Shown here one piece after another: positions 1-8,163 of a DNA stretch of 64,000 bases (its first letter is position 1; each line of letters begins with the position of its first letter). This stretch comes from CAYNRG01 sp964399545 (GTDB lineage: Bacteria > Bacillota_I > Bacilli_A > Erysipelotrichales > Erysipelotrichaceae). The notes under the pieces are model-generated. The model was not told the DNA's origin and did no database searches. It saw only the letters and a program-made list of their open reading frames with translations. The translations under genes were made by a program, and so were the position numbers. Where the stretch lies: contig CAYNRG010000005.1 in NCBI GenBank assembly GCA_964399545.1, positions 62,001 through 126,000 of the forward strand, written 5' to 3'.

Positions 1-1301
1 TTTTAACAGTAATAGTGATGGCTTTATTAGGTGCTGTTGCATCTTATTTATCGAATCAAAATGTTGCGGTGTTTAATGATGGAGTTCGTCCGATGTATGG
101 GCCATATATTAATGGAGAAATCGATCGAAAAACATTATTTGCAACAAGTTTTGCCCTATCTTTTGGTTTGGTTATTGGATTTGGACTTCCAACCTCAATT
201 GCAGGAGGGATAATCATTGTACATACCGTATTATTAGCGGCGGATATTATTGGTGCAGGATTTCCAGATGACAGCCAAGGAGGAATGATGGCTCTTGGTT
301 CAGGAGCACTGTTAGGTATAGCGTTGATGTTTGGAATGCAAACAATTATCAATATCTTTGGCTCATTGCCGATTAATTTTTTAGGGAACTTAAGTACTGT
401 AGGTAGCTTAGTAATTACGTTGTTCTGTGTTTTTCCAGCACTAGCAATTGCTTATCAGTCTGGATTTAAGGTTGGTATGCTTGTTTTTATTTCAACAATG
501 ATTGTGAAGCAAATTTTTGTACTCTATGGTGTAGTTACTATTAATAATATTACGATTGCTTTGAATGCAGATGGAATGGCCTTGCTTTTTGGGATTATAG
601 CTATGGTGGTTGTGGCTGCTCGATCAAGTTCAAAAACAGAGGGATCTGCAGCAGCTGCATTTAAAGTTTTTGAAAAAAATATTGGAAGAATTAAGAAAAA
701 TATAGTGATTCTTGCAATTTCTGGTGGAATTGTTGCGTTGGCAACAACACTGTTGATTATTGCGGAAGGTCCTGCGTCATTAGCGTTAATGGCAGAAGGA
801 AACTATTCAGAAGCTGCCATTGTGGCTTTAGGAAGATCTTTAGGTTTTATTCCGTTGGTTATGACAACTTCAATAATCTCAGGAGTATATTCACCATGTG
901 GGACCAAAGCGGTGCATATACCTGCATTACTTTTAATCAATTTAGGTATTTTGGGGTTAGTGGGATCTTTTGTATTAGGGTGTTTGATTATGGTTATTGA
1001 AGTTTTATTACTAGGATTTATTGCCAAAGGAATGGATCGCTATCCTGGAATGAAAGAGTTAGGTGATAATACAAGAACGGCTATGAGTAAGATTTTAGAT
1101 ATCGCACTTCTTGTTGGAGGGATGCTTGCAGCAGCAGCAATTGCGCCTACAATTGGTTACATTTGGGTAGTCGGATTGCATTTTTTAAATCAAACTGCAA
1201 AGAAACCAGTTCCTGCTATGGCTATTGGGCCAATAGGAGCTATCTCTATGGGATTAATTGTCAATATTCTTCATTTAATTGGATTATTTCCAATAGTTTA
1301 A
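1..1301 (+). CDS. yhfT: YhfT family membrane protein, 5' end outside the window
   Basis: Integral membrane protein of the YhfT family, a putative transporter whose substrate is unknown. The reading frame is open to the left edge, and the residues before the first in-frame ATG (position 18) are hydrophobic. About thirty residues precede the conserved AVFNDGVRP segment, much as in E. coli YhfT, so only a few codons are probably missing. The rest is a series of about ten hydrophobic segments broken by a charged loop near residue 215 (SSSKTEGSAAAAFKVFEKN). It is followed by YhfY-, Php-, YhfS-, YhfX- and YhfW-like genes, the gene set of the E. coli yhf cluster, which supports the name. A YhfU homologue would be expected just upstream. 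Family assignment is confident; the transport role is inferred. Confidence 0.85.
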   Translation, partial: LTVIVMALLGAVASYLSNQNVAVFNDGVRPMYGPYINGEIDRKTLFATSFALSFGLVIGFGLPTSIAGGIIIVHTVLLAADIIGAGFPDDSQGGMMALGSGALLGIALMFGMQTIINIFGSLPINFLGNLSTVGSLVITLFCVFPALAIAYQSGFKVGMLVFISTMIVKQIFVLYGVVTINNITIALNADGMALLFGIIAMVVVAARSSSKTEGSAAAAFKVFEKNIGRIKKNIVILAISGGIVALATTLLIIAEGPASLALMAEGNYSEAAIVALGRSLGFIPLVMTTSIISGVYSPCGTKAVHIPALLLINLGILGLVGSFVLGCLIMVIEVLLLGFIAKGMDRYPGMKELGDNTRTAMSKILDIALLVGGMLAAAAIAPTIGYIWVVGLHFLNQTAKKPVPAMAIGPIGAISMGLIVNILHLIGLFPIV

Positions 1302-1311
1302 ATAATTCAAC

Positions 1312-1338
1312 AAAGTGAAGGAAATTTTCCTTCACTTT
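1312..1338 (+). terminator. Intercistronic perfect hairpin after yhfT
   Basis: A ten-base arm AAAGTGAAGG (1312-1321) is exactly complementary to CCTTCACTTT (1329-1338) around a seven-base loop. Only a short T run follows, so it is more likely an mRNA-stabilising or partial attenuating hairpin inside the operon than a full terminator. Confidence 0.5.
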
Positions 1339-1362
1339 ATCAAGATGGAAGAGGTGAGTGAA

Positions 1363-1707
1363 ATGAATCAACGATTGGATATTTTTGTCACATCAAATAT
1401 GATTACAGAAGAGGAGAAACATCTATTACTTCAATGGGGCAAAGAGCTTAATGATAAGACTAAGGATAATGAGAAAATAGAAAGAATGATTACACATTGT
1501 GCGATGATGATGCATCGAAAGAGAACAAATGATAAACTCGATGAATTATCAGATGAACTATTTTATGCAATAGAAACTCACAAGAAGTATGAAGAATCAC
1601 AAGAATTTCTTAAAATGATGAACACACTTTATACTATTCCTCCTGTAGAAGAAAGATATATTCTACTTCATTTATGCACTTGTTTTTCTAACGAGGAAGA
1701 AGAATGA
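1363..1707 (+). CDS. Small PRD-like protein of the yhf operon (YhfY-like)
   Basis: A 114-residue, largely helical, acidic protein. I chose ATG 1363 because GAGGTGAGTG lies just upstream; the longer frame from 1315 would have to translate through the palindromic hairpin. Its length, its position beside php and its helical pattern with histidines (ITHCAMMMH, YILLHLCTC) match stand-alone PRD-domain proteins such as YhfY. In that family a PRD could receive a PTS phosphoryl group, but whether it is phosphorylated is unknown. It ends in an ATGA overlap with the phosphotriesterase gene, so the two are translationally coupled. Identification rests on context and length; sequence support is moderate. 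Confidence 0.55.
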   Translation: MNQRLDIFVTSNMITEEEKHLLLQWGKELNDKTKDNEKIERMITHCAMMMHRKRTNDKLDELSDELFYAIETHKKYEESQEFLKMMNTLYTIPPVEERYILLHLCTCFSNEEEE

Positions 1708-2558
1708 ACAATATCACCTATTCTCATGAGCATCTATCAATTGATTTATCAACGATAAAAAAAGATGAAGATTGTAAGCTGAATTTGTATGAAGATGCAT
1801 TAGATGAATTAAAAGAGCTGAAAGAAAAAGGAGTTAGCCGGATAGTTGACTGCTCCAATTACGGGATGGGTGTTGATTGGGACATCAATAGAAAAATTAG
1901 TCAAGAATTGGACATTGAGATAATCAATGCAACAGGGTTTTATAAAGATCCATTTTTACCAAATTTTGTGATGGAGTCTAGTATCGAAGAACTAGCTGAG
2001 ATAATGCTTTCTGATTTGAGGAAGGGTGCAAAGGTTATCGGTGAGATAGGGACAAGTCTCAATAAAATGACCATAGGTGAAAAAAAAGTATTTGAAGCAG
2101 CATGCTTAGCACAGAGTAAGTCAAATGCAGTGATTATCACCCACACAACGTTGGGAACGATGGCAAAAGAACAGGTTTATTTTTTGAAAGAAAGAGGAGT
2201 AAATTTAAAGAAGGTTATCTTGAGTCATGTTGCACTTGCAAAAGATTTCAAAGTAATTGAAGAGCTAGTTAAAGAAGGTGTGAATATCGCCTTTGATACT
2301 ATTGGAAAAGAAGAATATTGCAGTGATGAGATGCAAGCAAAGTATATTCTAAAATTGATTGAAAAAGGGTATATTCATCAAATTTTATTATCTATGGATT
2401 GCACTCGGAAATCACATTTAAAAAAGAATGGTGGAAAAGGATATAGTTATCTTTTGGACTCTTTTGTACCATTGTTAAAAGAGAATGGGATTTCTGAAGA
2501 TTCTCTTGAAGAAATATTGTGTCATAATTTTACGAGAATATTGGAGGGAAATATATGA
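1704..2558 (+). CDS. php: Phosphotriesterase-homology protein (Php/YhfV)
   Basis: A TIM-barrel metallohydrolase of the amidohydrolase superfamily, 284 residues. All expected binuclear metal ligands are visible: the HEH motif at residues 8-10, Glu114 in GEIG, His147 in ITHT, His175 in LSHV and Asp232 in SMDC. Having Glu, not a carbamylated Lys, as the bridging ligand is the Php/YhfV signature and separates it from the paralogue at 21320. Family members are usually lactonases or esterases acting on sugar lactones; the substrate here is unknown. It overlaps its upstream neighbour by 4 nt (ATGA) and the next gene by 4 nt, in the middle of the yhf operon. Confidence 0.88.
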   Translation: MNNITYSHEHLSIDLSTIKKDEDCKLNLYEDALDELKELKEKGVSRIVDCSNYGMGVDWDINRKISQELDIEIINATGFYKDPFLPNFVMESSIEELAEIMLSDLRKGAKVIGEIGTSLNKMTIGEKKVFEAACLAQSKSNAVIITHTTLGTMAKEQVYFLKERGVNLKKVILSHVALAKDFKVIEELVKEGVNIAFDTIGKEEYCSDEMQAKYILKLIEKGYIHQILLSMDCTRKSHLKKNGGKGYSYLLDSFVPLLKENGISEDSLEEILCHNFTRILEGNI

Positions 2559-3655
2559 AAACATATCCACTTGAATCAATAACTTTAGAACAAGCAAAAA
2601 TGAAACAGTTTCAGCTAGTAGAGGAGATATGTAAAGAGTTTAAGGGTTCAGAAATTCTTAATTTAGGCGATTTAGGAGTTACTCAAGGAATCAATAAACC
2701 TAAAATGGTGGAGAAAGTAGAACGAGTTTTGGCTAATTTTTTCCATGCCGAAAAATGTATTTTAGTTACAGGAGCTGGAACGGGAGCTATTCGTTGGGGC
2801 CTTTGTTCTATGCTGAAGCCTAATCAAACACTACTAGTTCATAAAGCACCGATTTATCCAACAACAAAGACAACTATAGATGGATTGAGTCTGAGAATAG
2901 TAGAAGCAGATTTTAATCAACTTGAAGAGTTGAGAACTATTCTAAAGCATGAAAAAATAGATGGAGTTTTAGTTCAAATGACACGTCAAAAAATTGATGA
3001 CTCATACCAAATTCAAGAAGTGATTCAAGCTATTAATAGTATTCAACCAGTTCCTATTCTAACAGATGATAACTATGCGGTGATGAAAGTAAATCAAATT
3101 GGTGTAGAGATGGGGGCTAGTCTTTCGGCATTTTCTTCTTTTAAGTTGTTAGGCCCAGAAGGAGTAGGGGTTTTAGTAGGAACTGAGACAATAATCAATC
3201 AAGTTGAAAAGATGAACTATTCAGGTGGAAGTAAGGTTCAAGGATGGCAAGCAATGGAAGTCTTAAGAGGGCTTGTTTCCGCACCAGTTCTTTTGGCGAT
3301 TCAGGCAGAGGAAAATGAAGGGTTAGTGAAAATTTTAAATAATAATCAAGTGGCGGGTGTAAAATCAGCATTTTTAGCGAATGCTCAATCAAAAGTATTG
3401 TTAGTAGAATTGAATGAACCTATTGCTGAGGAGGTTTTGATAGAGGCTGAAAAAAGAGGAGCTGCTCCAAATCCTGTAGGAGCAGAATCCAAGTATGAAA
3501 TAGCTCCGATGTTCTATCGAGTATCAGGAACATTTTTACAATCAGATCCAACATTACGTACCAGAATGATTCGAATTAATCCGATGAGAGCTGGAAAAGA
3601 TACAGTTCTACGAATTTTAGAAGAGAGTATTAAGGCGGTGAAAGTATGTTTGTAA
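2555..3655 (+). CDS. yhfS: YhfS family PLP-dependent aminotransferase-like enzyme
   Basis: A fold-type I PLP enzyme (aspartate aminotransferase superfamily), 366 residues. The PLP-phosphate loop is seen as TGAGTGAIRW near residue 72, the Asp contacting the pyridine nitrogen is in LTDDNYAV (171-172), and the Schiff-base Lys is probably K197 in FSSFKLLGPEG. The order (TGAGTGA, then D, then K) fits the fold. The start ATGA overlaps the php stop and the 3' end overlaps yhfX by 10 nt. The substrate is unknown; related enzymes include selenocysteine synthase-like and cysteine-metabolising lyases, so lyase chemistry is as plausible as transamination. Confidence 0.85.
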   Translation: MKTYPLESITLEQAKMKQFQLVEEICKEFKGSEILNLGDLGVTQGINKPKMVEKVERVLANFFHAEKCILVTGAGTGAIRWGLCSMLKPNQTLLVHKAPIYPTTKTTIDGLSLRIVEADFNQLEELRTILKHEKIDGVLVQMTRQKIDDSYQIQEVIQAINSIQPVPILTDDNYAVMKVNQIGVEMGASLSAFSSFKLLGPEGVGVLVGTETIINQVEKMNYSGGSKVQGWQAMEVLRGLVSAPVLLAIQAEENEGLVKILNNNQVAGVKSAFLANAQSKVLLVELNEPIAEEVLIEAEKRGAAPNPVGAESKYEIAPMFYRVSGTFLQSDPTLRTRMIRINPMRAGKDTVLRILEESIKAVKVCL

Positions 3656-4791
3656 AGAAAGTTCAGGAAAGGAATCCTCAACTTTTAAAAGCCGCATTAA
3701 ATTTTCATCAAAGAGGTGAAATTCTTCCTGATGCATATCTAATTGATATGGATACATTGCTGGATAATGCAAAAAAAATGTTGGATGAGGCAAAGAAACA
3801 CAAAATGAGTTTATACTTTATGTTAAAACAACTTGGAAGAAACCCTCAGATAGCAAAGGAATTAATGAATTTAGGTTATGAAGGTGCGGTTGTTGTTGAT
3901 TTTAAAGAAGCCCAAGTTATGATGGAACATCAGATTCCGATTTGTAATGTTGGTCACTTGGTTCAACCTCCAAAGCACTTTGTTAAAAAGCTAGTGGAGT
4001 ATGGGTGTGAATATTTTACAGTATATTCTTTGGATAAAATACGTCAGATTCAAAGTTGTGCAAAGCAAGCAGGAAAAACTCAAAAATTAATGCTTCGTGT
4101 TATCGGAAATGAAGACCTTATTTATAGTGGACAAAAAGCAGGGTTTAAATTAGAGGAAATCCCAAATCTTTTAAAAGAAATTCAACAGATGGATCATGTA
4201 GAAGTTAAGGGAATTACAGCCTTTCCATGTTTTTTGTATAATGAAGAATTAGATGAGAATGAGCCAACGAACAATTTAAAAACAGTTCTAGCAGCTGTAA
4301 AACTATGTGAAGAAACGGGAGTGAATATAGATAATATCAATACGCCTAGTGCGACATGTATTGCCACACTTCAAAAGATGGCTAAGTTTCGAGCAACAAG
4401 TGGAGAGCCCGGTCATGGACTAACTGGAACAACACCATTGCATATGAATACCTCTAGTTATGAAAAACCTTGTGTTCTTTATTTGAGTGAGATTTCTCAT
4501 ACTTTTGATAAGAAGTCCTATTGTTTCGGTGGTGGTCATTATCGCCGTTCACATATGGAAAATGCGCTAGTATCTCAGGAAATGAAAAGGTGTAAGGTGG
4601 AACCTCCGGCAATGGATAGTATTGATTATCACTTTGAATTAGATCAGTTATTCCAGGTGGGTGATCCGGTAATTCTTGCCTTCCGCTTCCAAATTTTTGT
4701 GACACGTAGTGATGTGATTCTTCTTCGTGGAGTATCAACGAAAAATCCAATTATTGAGGGCCGTTATAATAGTATGGGAGATGAGATATGA
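3646..4791 (+). CDS. yhfX: YhfX family alanine-racemase-fold PLP protein
   Basis: A fold-type III PLP protein, 381 residues. The N-terminal barrel carries the likely PLP lysine K61 in YFMLKQLGRNP, after a DAYLIDMDTLLDNA entry strand, the usual arrangement in alanine racemase and ornithine racemase families. The C-terminal half has the beta domain, with FGGGHYRRSH and a VTRSDVILLRGVS strand. It overlaps both neighbours. It may racemise or epimerise an amino acid that YhfS also handles, but this is inference; no substrate has been fixed for the family to my knowledge. Confidence 0.85.
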   Translation: MFVKKVQERNPQLLKAALNFHQRGEILPDAYLIDMDTLLDNAKKMLDEAKKHKMSLYFMLKQLGRNPQIAKELMNLGYEGAVVVDFKEAQVMMEHQIPICNVGHLVQPPKHFVKKLVEYGCEYFTVYSLDKIRQIQSCAKQAGKTQKLMLRVIGNEDLIYSGQKAGFKLEEIPNLLKEIQQMDHVEVKGITAFPCFLYNEELDENEPTNNLKTVLAAVKLCEETGVNIDNINTPSATCIATLQKMAKFRATSGEPGHGLTGTTPLHMNTSSYEKPCVLYLSEISHTFDKKSYCFGGGHYRRSHMENALVSQEMKRCKVEPPAMDSIDYHFELDQLFQVGDPVILAFRFQIFVTRSDVILLRGVSTKNPIIEGRYNSMGDEI

Positions 4792-6005
4792 AGAAAAGAT
4801 TTATAGTTTTAATTCTTGATGGATTTGGAATTGGAGCGATGAGTGATACACAGCAAAATCGACCGGGTGATGAAAAAAGTAATACTCTAGGAAGTATTTT
4901 AAAAGCTTTTCCAGATTTAAAACTCCCTAATCTGGAAAAGTTGGGATTGATGAATGCATATGGTAAAGAGACCAAGTATATGAAGTTTAGTGAAACAGCT
5001 TGTTTTGGAAAAGCGAAATTAAAACATTTTGGTGCAGATACTTTTATGGGTCACCAAGAAATTATGGGGACTAACCCACAAAGGTCTACTATTGTTCCGT
5101 TTCAAGAAAAAATTGATGAAGTTAAATGTCATCTAGAACATAAAGGCTTCCAAGTGGAAGAAAAAAATAAAGAGGGGCTGAGGTTTTTATTAGTAGAAAA
5201 TTTTTGTACAGTAGCTGATAACATTGATGCAGATTTAGGTATGGCGTATAACTGTACTTCTCCATTAGATCAACTTTCTTTTGAAAAAACAGTAGAGGTT
5301 GCCAAAGCGGTTAGAGAAGTTGTTGAAGTTAATCGAGTTATTCCTTTTGGGGGGACAAAAACAATTTTGGAAGATCTACTTTCAGCAGTAGAAGTTCACA
5401 AAGAGAGATTTATTGGAGTCCATGCAGTAAAGTCTAAGTCCTATAATCAAGGATATAAATGTTTACATTTAGGCTATGGTGTGAATAAAGAAGTTCAAAC
5501 ACCGACTCTCTTAACAAAATCTAAAATTCCAGTGACGTTAATTGGGAAAGTTGCGGATATTGTGGCGAACGATCAAGGGAAGTCTATTTCTTGCGTTCCG
5601 ACAAAAGAGGTTTTAGAGTTAACTATTCAGGAATTAACAGAAATGGAGCAGGGATTTATATGCACGAATGTACAAGAAACGGATCTTGCAGGGCATAGTC
5701 AAGATAAGTTATGGTACAAAGAATTATTAGAAATTATAGATAAGAAAATTGGGAATATCGTCGCTTTACTTGAAGAAAAAGATGTTTTCCTTGTCATGGC
5801 TGACCACGGAAATGATCCTAGTATTGGGCATAATCGACATACTCGAGAGAAAGTTCCTCTACTTTTTTATAAAAAAGGGTGTAGGAGTGTGGATTTAGGA
5901 TGTCGAGAAAGCTTAAGTGATGTTGGTGCTAGTGTTTGCGAGTTCTTCAATTGTCCACCCCCTGAAACTGGGAAGTCATTTATATCAATTATAGAAGGTG
6001 ATTAA
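4788..6005 (+). CDS. yhfW: YhfW family phosphopentomutase-like alkaline-phosphatase-fold protein
   Basis: A metal-dependent mutase or phosphatase of the alkaline phosphatase superfamily, 405 residues. Phosphopentomutase-like landmarks are present: LILDGFGIGAM near the N-terminus, GADTFMGHQEIMG with the conserved Thr nucleophile region, NVQETDLAGHSQD, and the metal-binding MADHGNDPSIGHNRHTREKVPLL. It overlaps yhfX by 4 nt (ATGA) and is the last gene of the operon, followed by a terminator. A sugar-phosphate role would fit alongside a lactonase-type Php, but neither function is proven. Confidence 0.85.
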   Translation: MKKRFIVLILDGFGIGAMSDTQQNRPGDEKSNTLGSILKAFPDLKLPNLEKLGLMNAYGKETKYMKFSETACFGKAKLKHFGADTFMGHQEIMGTNPQRSTIVPFQEKIDEVKCHLEHKGFQVEEKNKEGLRFLLVENFCTVADNIDADLGMAYNCTSPLDQLSFEKTVEVAKAVREVVEVNRVIPFGGTKTILEDLLSAVEVHKERFIGVHAVKSKSYNQGYKCLHLGYGVNKEVQTPTLLTKSKIPVTLIGKVADIVANDQGKSISCVPTKEVLELTIQELTEMEQGFICTNVQETDLAGHSQDKLWYKELLEIIDKKIGNIVALLEEKDVFLVMADHGNDPSIGHNRHTREKVPLLFYKKGCRSVDLGCRESLSDVGASVCEFFNCPPPETGKSFISIIEGD

Positions 6006-6020
6006 ACATCTTCTTTTTTT
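5994..6020 (+). terminator. Rho-independent terminator of the yhf operon
   Basis: GAAGGTG (5994-6000) pairs with CATCTTC (6007-6013), with one G-U pair, around a six-base loop that contains the yhfW stop codon. An uninterrupted T tract follows. Confidence 0.8.
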
Positions 6021-6124
6021 ATAAGTCTTAAAAATTCATTGATGTGAATGTAGGACTGTATTAGTATATGCTGGCAATGAAAGATTAAATTAATTTTTAT
6101 GATAAATATAAAAGATTATCTTCC

Positions 6125-6153
6125 TTGACAAACTTTGGACAATAGTGTAGCCT
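6125..6153 (+). promoter_or_regulatory. Candidate promoter of the FMN-binding lipoprotein
   Basis: A perfect TTGACA box at 6125-6130 is followed after 17 bases by a weak -10 (TAGCCT). The RBS GGAGGG lies at 6186. The -10 match is poor, so the promoter is tentative. Confidence 0.4.
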
Positions 6154-6201
6154 TTTTATTGAATTTAAAGTAATATTAAATAGATGGAGGGAAATAGTAT
6201 T

Positions 6202-7263
6202 ATGAAAAAATTATTGCTAGGAGTAGTATTTTTATTAGTGCTTGCTGGATGCTCGCCGAAGACAACTACAGAGCCAACAGCAACACCAGAGGATGTGGCA
6301 AGCTATGAAGGTGTATGGACAGGAATTTCTTGGAAAGGTGAAGCTAAAGGTGTAACTTTAGACGAAGCAACTAGTAAGATTGTTACAGAACTTAAAGTAG
6401 ATGAAAACAATATTATTACAGAAGCAAGCATTGACTTCTTGAATTTAAAAGATGACCAATGGGTTGCAAGAAATGATGCAAGTGCAGTAGTGACACTAGA
6501 TTATTCAATTGATCCTGTAGCAGCTAATGTGGATGGAGAAGCTTATGAAAAAGGAGTTTCAATGTTCGATGTTAAGACAAATGATATGATGGGGTTCTAT
6601 TCTGTTGGTGTAGATGAGAATGGAACAGTAGCTTTATTAGTAGTAGATGCGGTAGCACGTTATCGTTTTGAAACAAAAATTGATGCTGATTTTGATTTTA
6701 CTACTACATTGAATGAACTTAAAATTAATGAGTTTTGGACACCAACTGTGCGTGAATCAAGCGGTGGGCTTGTAAAAGCACAAACTCTAGCAGATTTTGA
6801 TGGTAAATCAATTTATGAATTAAATACATTTAACCACGTTATTTATGACTACGGTGTATTTGCAGGGCTTAAAGATGATGCAACATTAGAATCATTCTTA
6901 AAAGCAGCAGGAGTAACTTTTGAAGAAGGAAAACCTGTGGCAATGGAAGTAGCTTATGGATTTCATTCACAAGGTGGATGGTCTGGAAATTATGAGGCAA
7001 TTGAAAATTTCTTAGTAGGAAAAAATATTACAGAAGTTACTGCCTTAGCTGATTTTTCTGCAGATCGTTATGCGAGTGCAATCAATGAAGACAATTTCTT
7101 TGGAGTAGATGTTCCTACAGGAGCAACAAAAACAATTCAAGATTCTTATGACTCTATCTCAGGAGCAACAGTAAGAATTTCACGTGAGAATCAATCGTTC
7201 CAAAGAGCTTTAGTAGATGCAGGAATTCTTACAGAAGAAGAAGTAATCAAAGGACGTTACTAA
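6202..7263 (+). CDS. FMN-binding (flavinylated) lipoprotein
   Basis: A 353-residue exported lipoprotein. The signal peptide ends in a LAGC lipobox with lipidated Cys17, followed by a Thr/Pro linker (TTTEPTATPEDV). Two similar beta-rich halves can be seen. Near the C-terminus, DSISGAT (residues 317-323) matches the D-x-x-S/T-G-A-T/S motif in which ApbE transferase attaches FMN covalently to Thr. It would therefore be an extracytoplasmic flavoprotein for electron transfer. The start is ATG 6202, with GGAGGG upstream. No ApbE is in this window, but NusG-II and Gx-transporter genes, often found with such systems, lie at 45203-46055. Single-gene transcript with its own terminator. Confidence 0.82.
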   Translation: MKKLLLGVVFLLVLAGCSPKTTTEPTATPEDVASYEGVWTGISWKGEAKGVTLDEATSKIVTELKVDENNIITEASIDFLNLKDDQWVARNDASAVVTLDYSIDPVAANVDGEAYEKGVSMFDVKTNDMMGFYSVGVDENGTVALLVVDAVARYRFETKIDADFDFTTTLNELKINEFWTPTVRESSGGLVKAQTLADFDGKSIYELNTFNHVIYDYGVFAGLKDDATLESFLKAAGVTFEEGKPVAMEVAYGFHSQGGWSGNYEAIENFLVGKNITEVTALADFSADRYASAINEDNFFGVDVPTGATKTIQDSYDSISGATVRISRENQSFQRALVDAGILTEEEVIKGRY

Positions 7264-7295
7264 GAAGGAATAGAGAGAAATCTAGTTCTCTTGCT

Positions 7296-7330
7296 AACTG
7301 ATGATAGTTAAACTACCATCAGTTTTTTTT
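7296..7330 (+). terminator. Terminator of the FMN-binding lipoprotein gene
   Basis: AACTGATG pairs with CATCAGTT, with further pairing inside (TAGT/ACTA), followed by eight T residues. Confidence 0.85.
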
Positions 7331-7544
7331 ATTTCATAGAAAGATAAAATATCCTGAAATTGGTTTTGAAAATAAAATCTGGCAGTTAAATTAATAAAGT
7401 GTGAGCGTTTAGTGACTAGTCCAATAAACTATAGGGTTATAGCAAGTCACTTAGTGGAGTGGACTGAAATACGAGTAGAATTACTATTTGCATGGGGTTA
7501 TCCATGTGAGGGTTATTGATGAAATTAAATATTGAATAAAAATC
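7331..7544. other. Gene-free region with several nested inverted repeats (possible structured RNA)
   Basis: No plausible ORF is seen in this 214-base stretch. It holds GTGACT (7412-7417) with AGTCAC (7445-7450), AGTCCA (7418-7423) with TGGACT (7460-7465), a CTATA/TATAG hairpin (7429-7442) and CATGG/CCATG (7491-7506). The first two pairings interleave, so a pseudoknot is possible. I do not recognise a known riboswitch class, and no terminator follows before the PTS promoter at 7545. Confidence 0.35.
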
Positions 7545-7578
7545 TTGACAACTAAACTAGATTAAGTTAATGTATAAG
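7545..7578 (+). promoter_or_regulatory. Promoter of the PTS IIA / licT leader
   Basis: TTGACA lies at 7545-7550. Candidate -10 hexamers follow at 7568 (TAATGT, 17-base spacer) and 7573 (TATAAG, better match but wide spacing). Either places the start just before the antiterminator leader. Confidence 0.5.
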
Positions 7579-7581
7579 TGT

Positions 7582-7641
7582 AATATTTGTAACTATTTGA
7601 TTAGGCAAATTATCCTGAAAGGGATAGTTTGCCTAATTTTT
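7582..7641 (+). promoter_or_regulatory. LicT-type ribonucleic antiterminator (RAT) overlapping a terminator
   Basis: A TTGTAACT...TTAGGCAAA segment resembles the RAT of the BglG/LicT family. It overlaps the 5' arm of a terminator in which ATTAGGCAAA (from 7600) pairs with TTTGCCTAAT (7628-7637), ending in a T run. Binding of a LicT protein should let transcription into the IIA gene. Confidence 0.65.
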
Positions 7642-7658
7642 GTTTAGGAGGAATTAGA

Positions 7659-8132
7659 ATGTTTGGAAAGCATAAACGTAGAAAAAAAGAGGTCGTTGCT
7701 CCAGTTAGTGGGGAAATTGTTCCTCTATCGCAAGTTCCAGATGAAGTGTTTTCATCTGGGATTATGGGGAAAGGAATTGCGATTATTCCATCGGATAATT
7801 TTGTCGTAGCTCCATGTGATGGGAAAGTAGTAGTTTTGCCAGATACATTACATGCTATCGGAATTCAATGTAATAATGGATTAGAAATTTTAATTCACAT
7901 TGGAATTGATACGGTGTATACCAAAGGAGAAGGATTTCAATCGATGGTTAAAGAAGGCGATAAAGTAATCAAAGGCTCACCACTTATGAGTGTTGATTTT
8001 GGTTATTTGAAGAAGCAAAATTTGCCGATAGTAACTCCCGTTGTTGTCCTTAACTCAAAGGAGGTTCCATTTAGATTAGTAGAGAGTGGATCTTGTTTGG
8101 CGGGAGTCACAGAGATTATAGAGATGCAATGA
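7659..8132 (+). CDS. PTS glucose-type EIIA component
   Basis: A soluble 157-residue EIIA of the glucose superfamily (Crr type), passing phosphate from HPr to the sugar-specific IIB domain. The active-site histidine is H80 in ILIHIGIDT, and the conserved partner histidine H65 is in LHAIGI. I chose ATG 7659, placed after AGGAGG at 7646; the upstream in-frame start at 7629 lies inside the terminator stem. Both EIICB proteins nearby (9867 and 13728) lack their own IIA domain, so this one probably serves one or both. It is preceded by an antiterminator leader and followed 31 nt later by licT. Confidence 0.9.
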   Translation: MFGKHKRRKKEVVAPVSGEIVPLSQVPDEVFSSGIMGKGIAIIPSDNFVVAPCDGKVVVLPDTLHAIGIQCNNGLEILIHIGIDTVYTKGEGFQSMVKEGDKVIKGSPLMSVDFGYLKKQNLPIVTPVVVLNSKEVPFRLVESGSCLAGVTEIIEMQ

Positions 8133-8163
8133 TAAATAATTAAGCGTAGGAGGGAGGGGTAGA

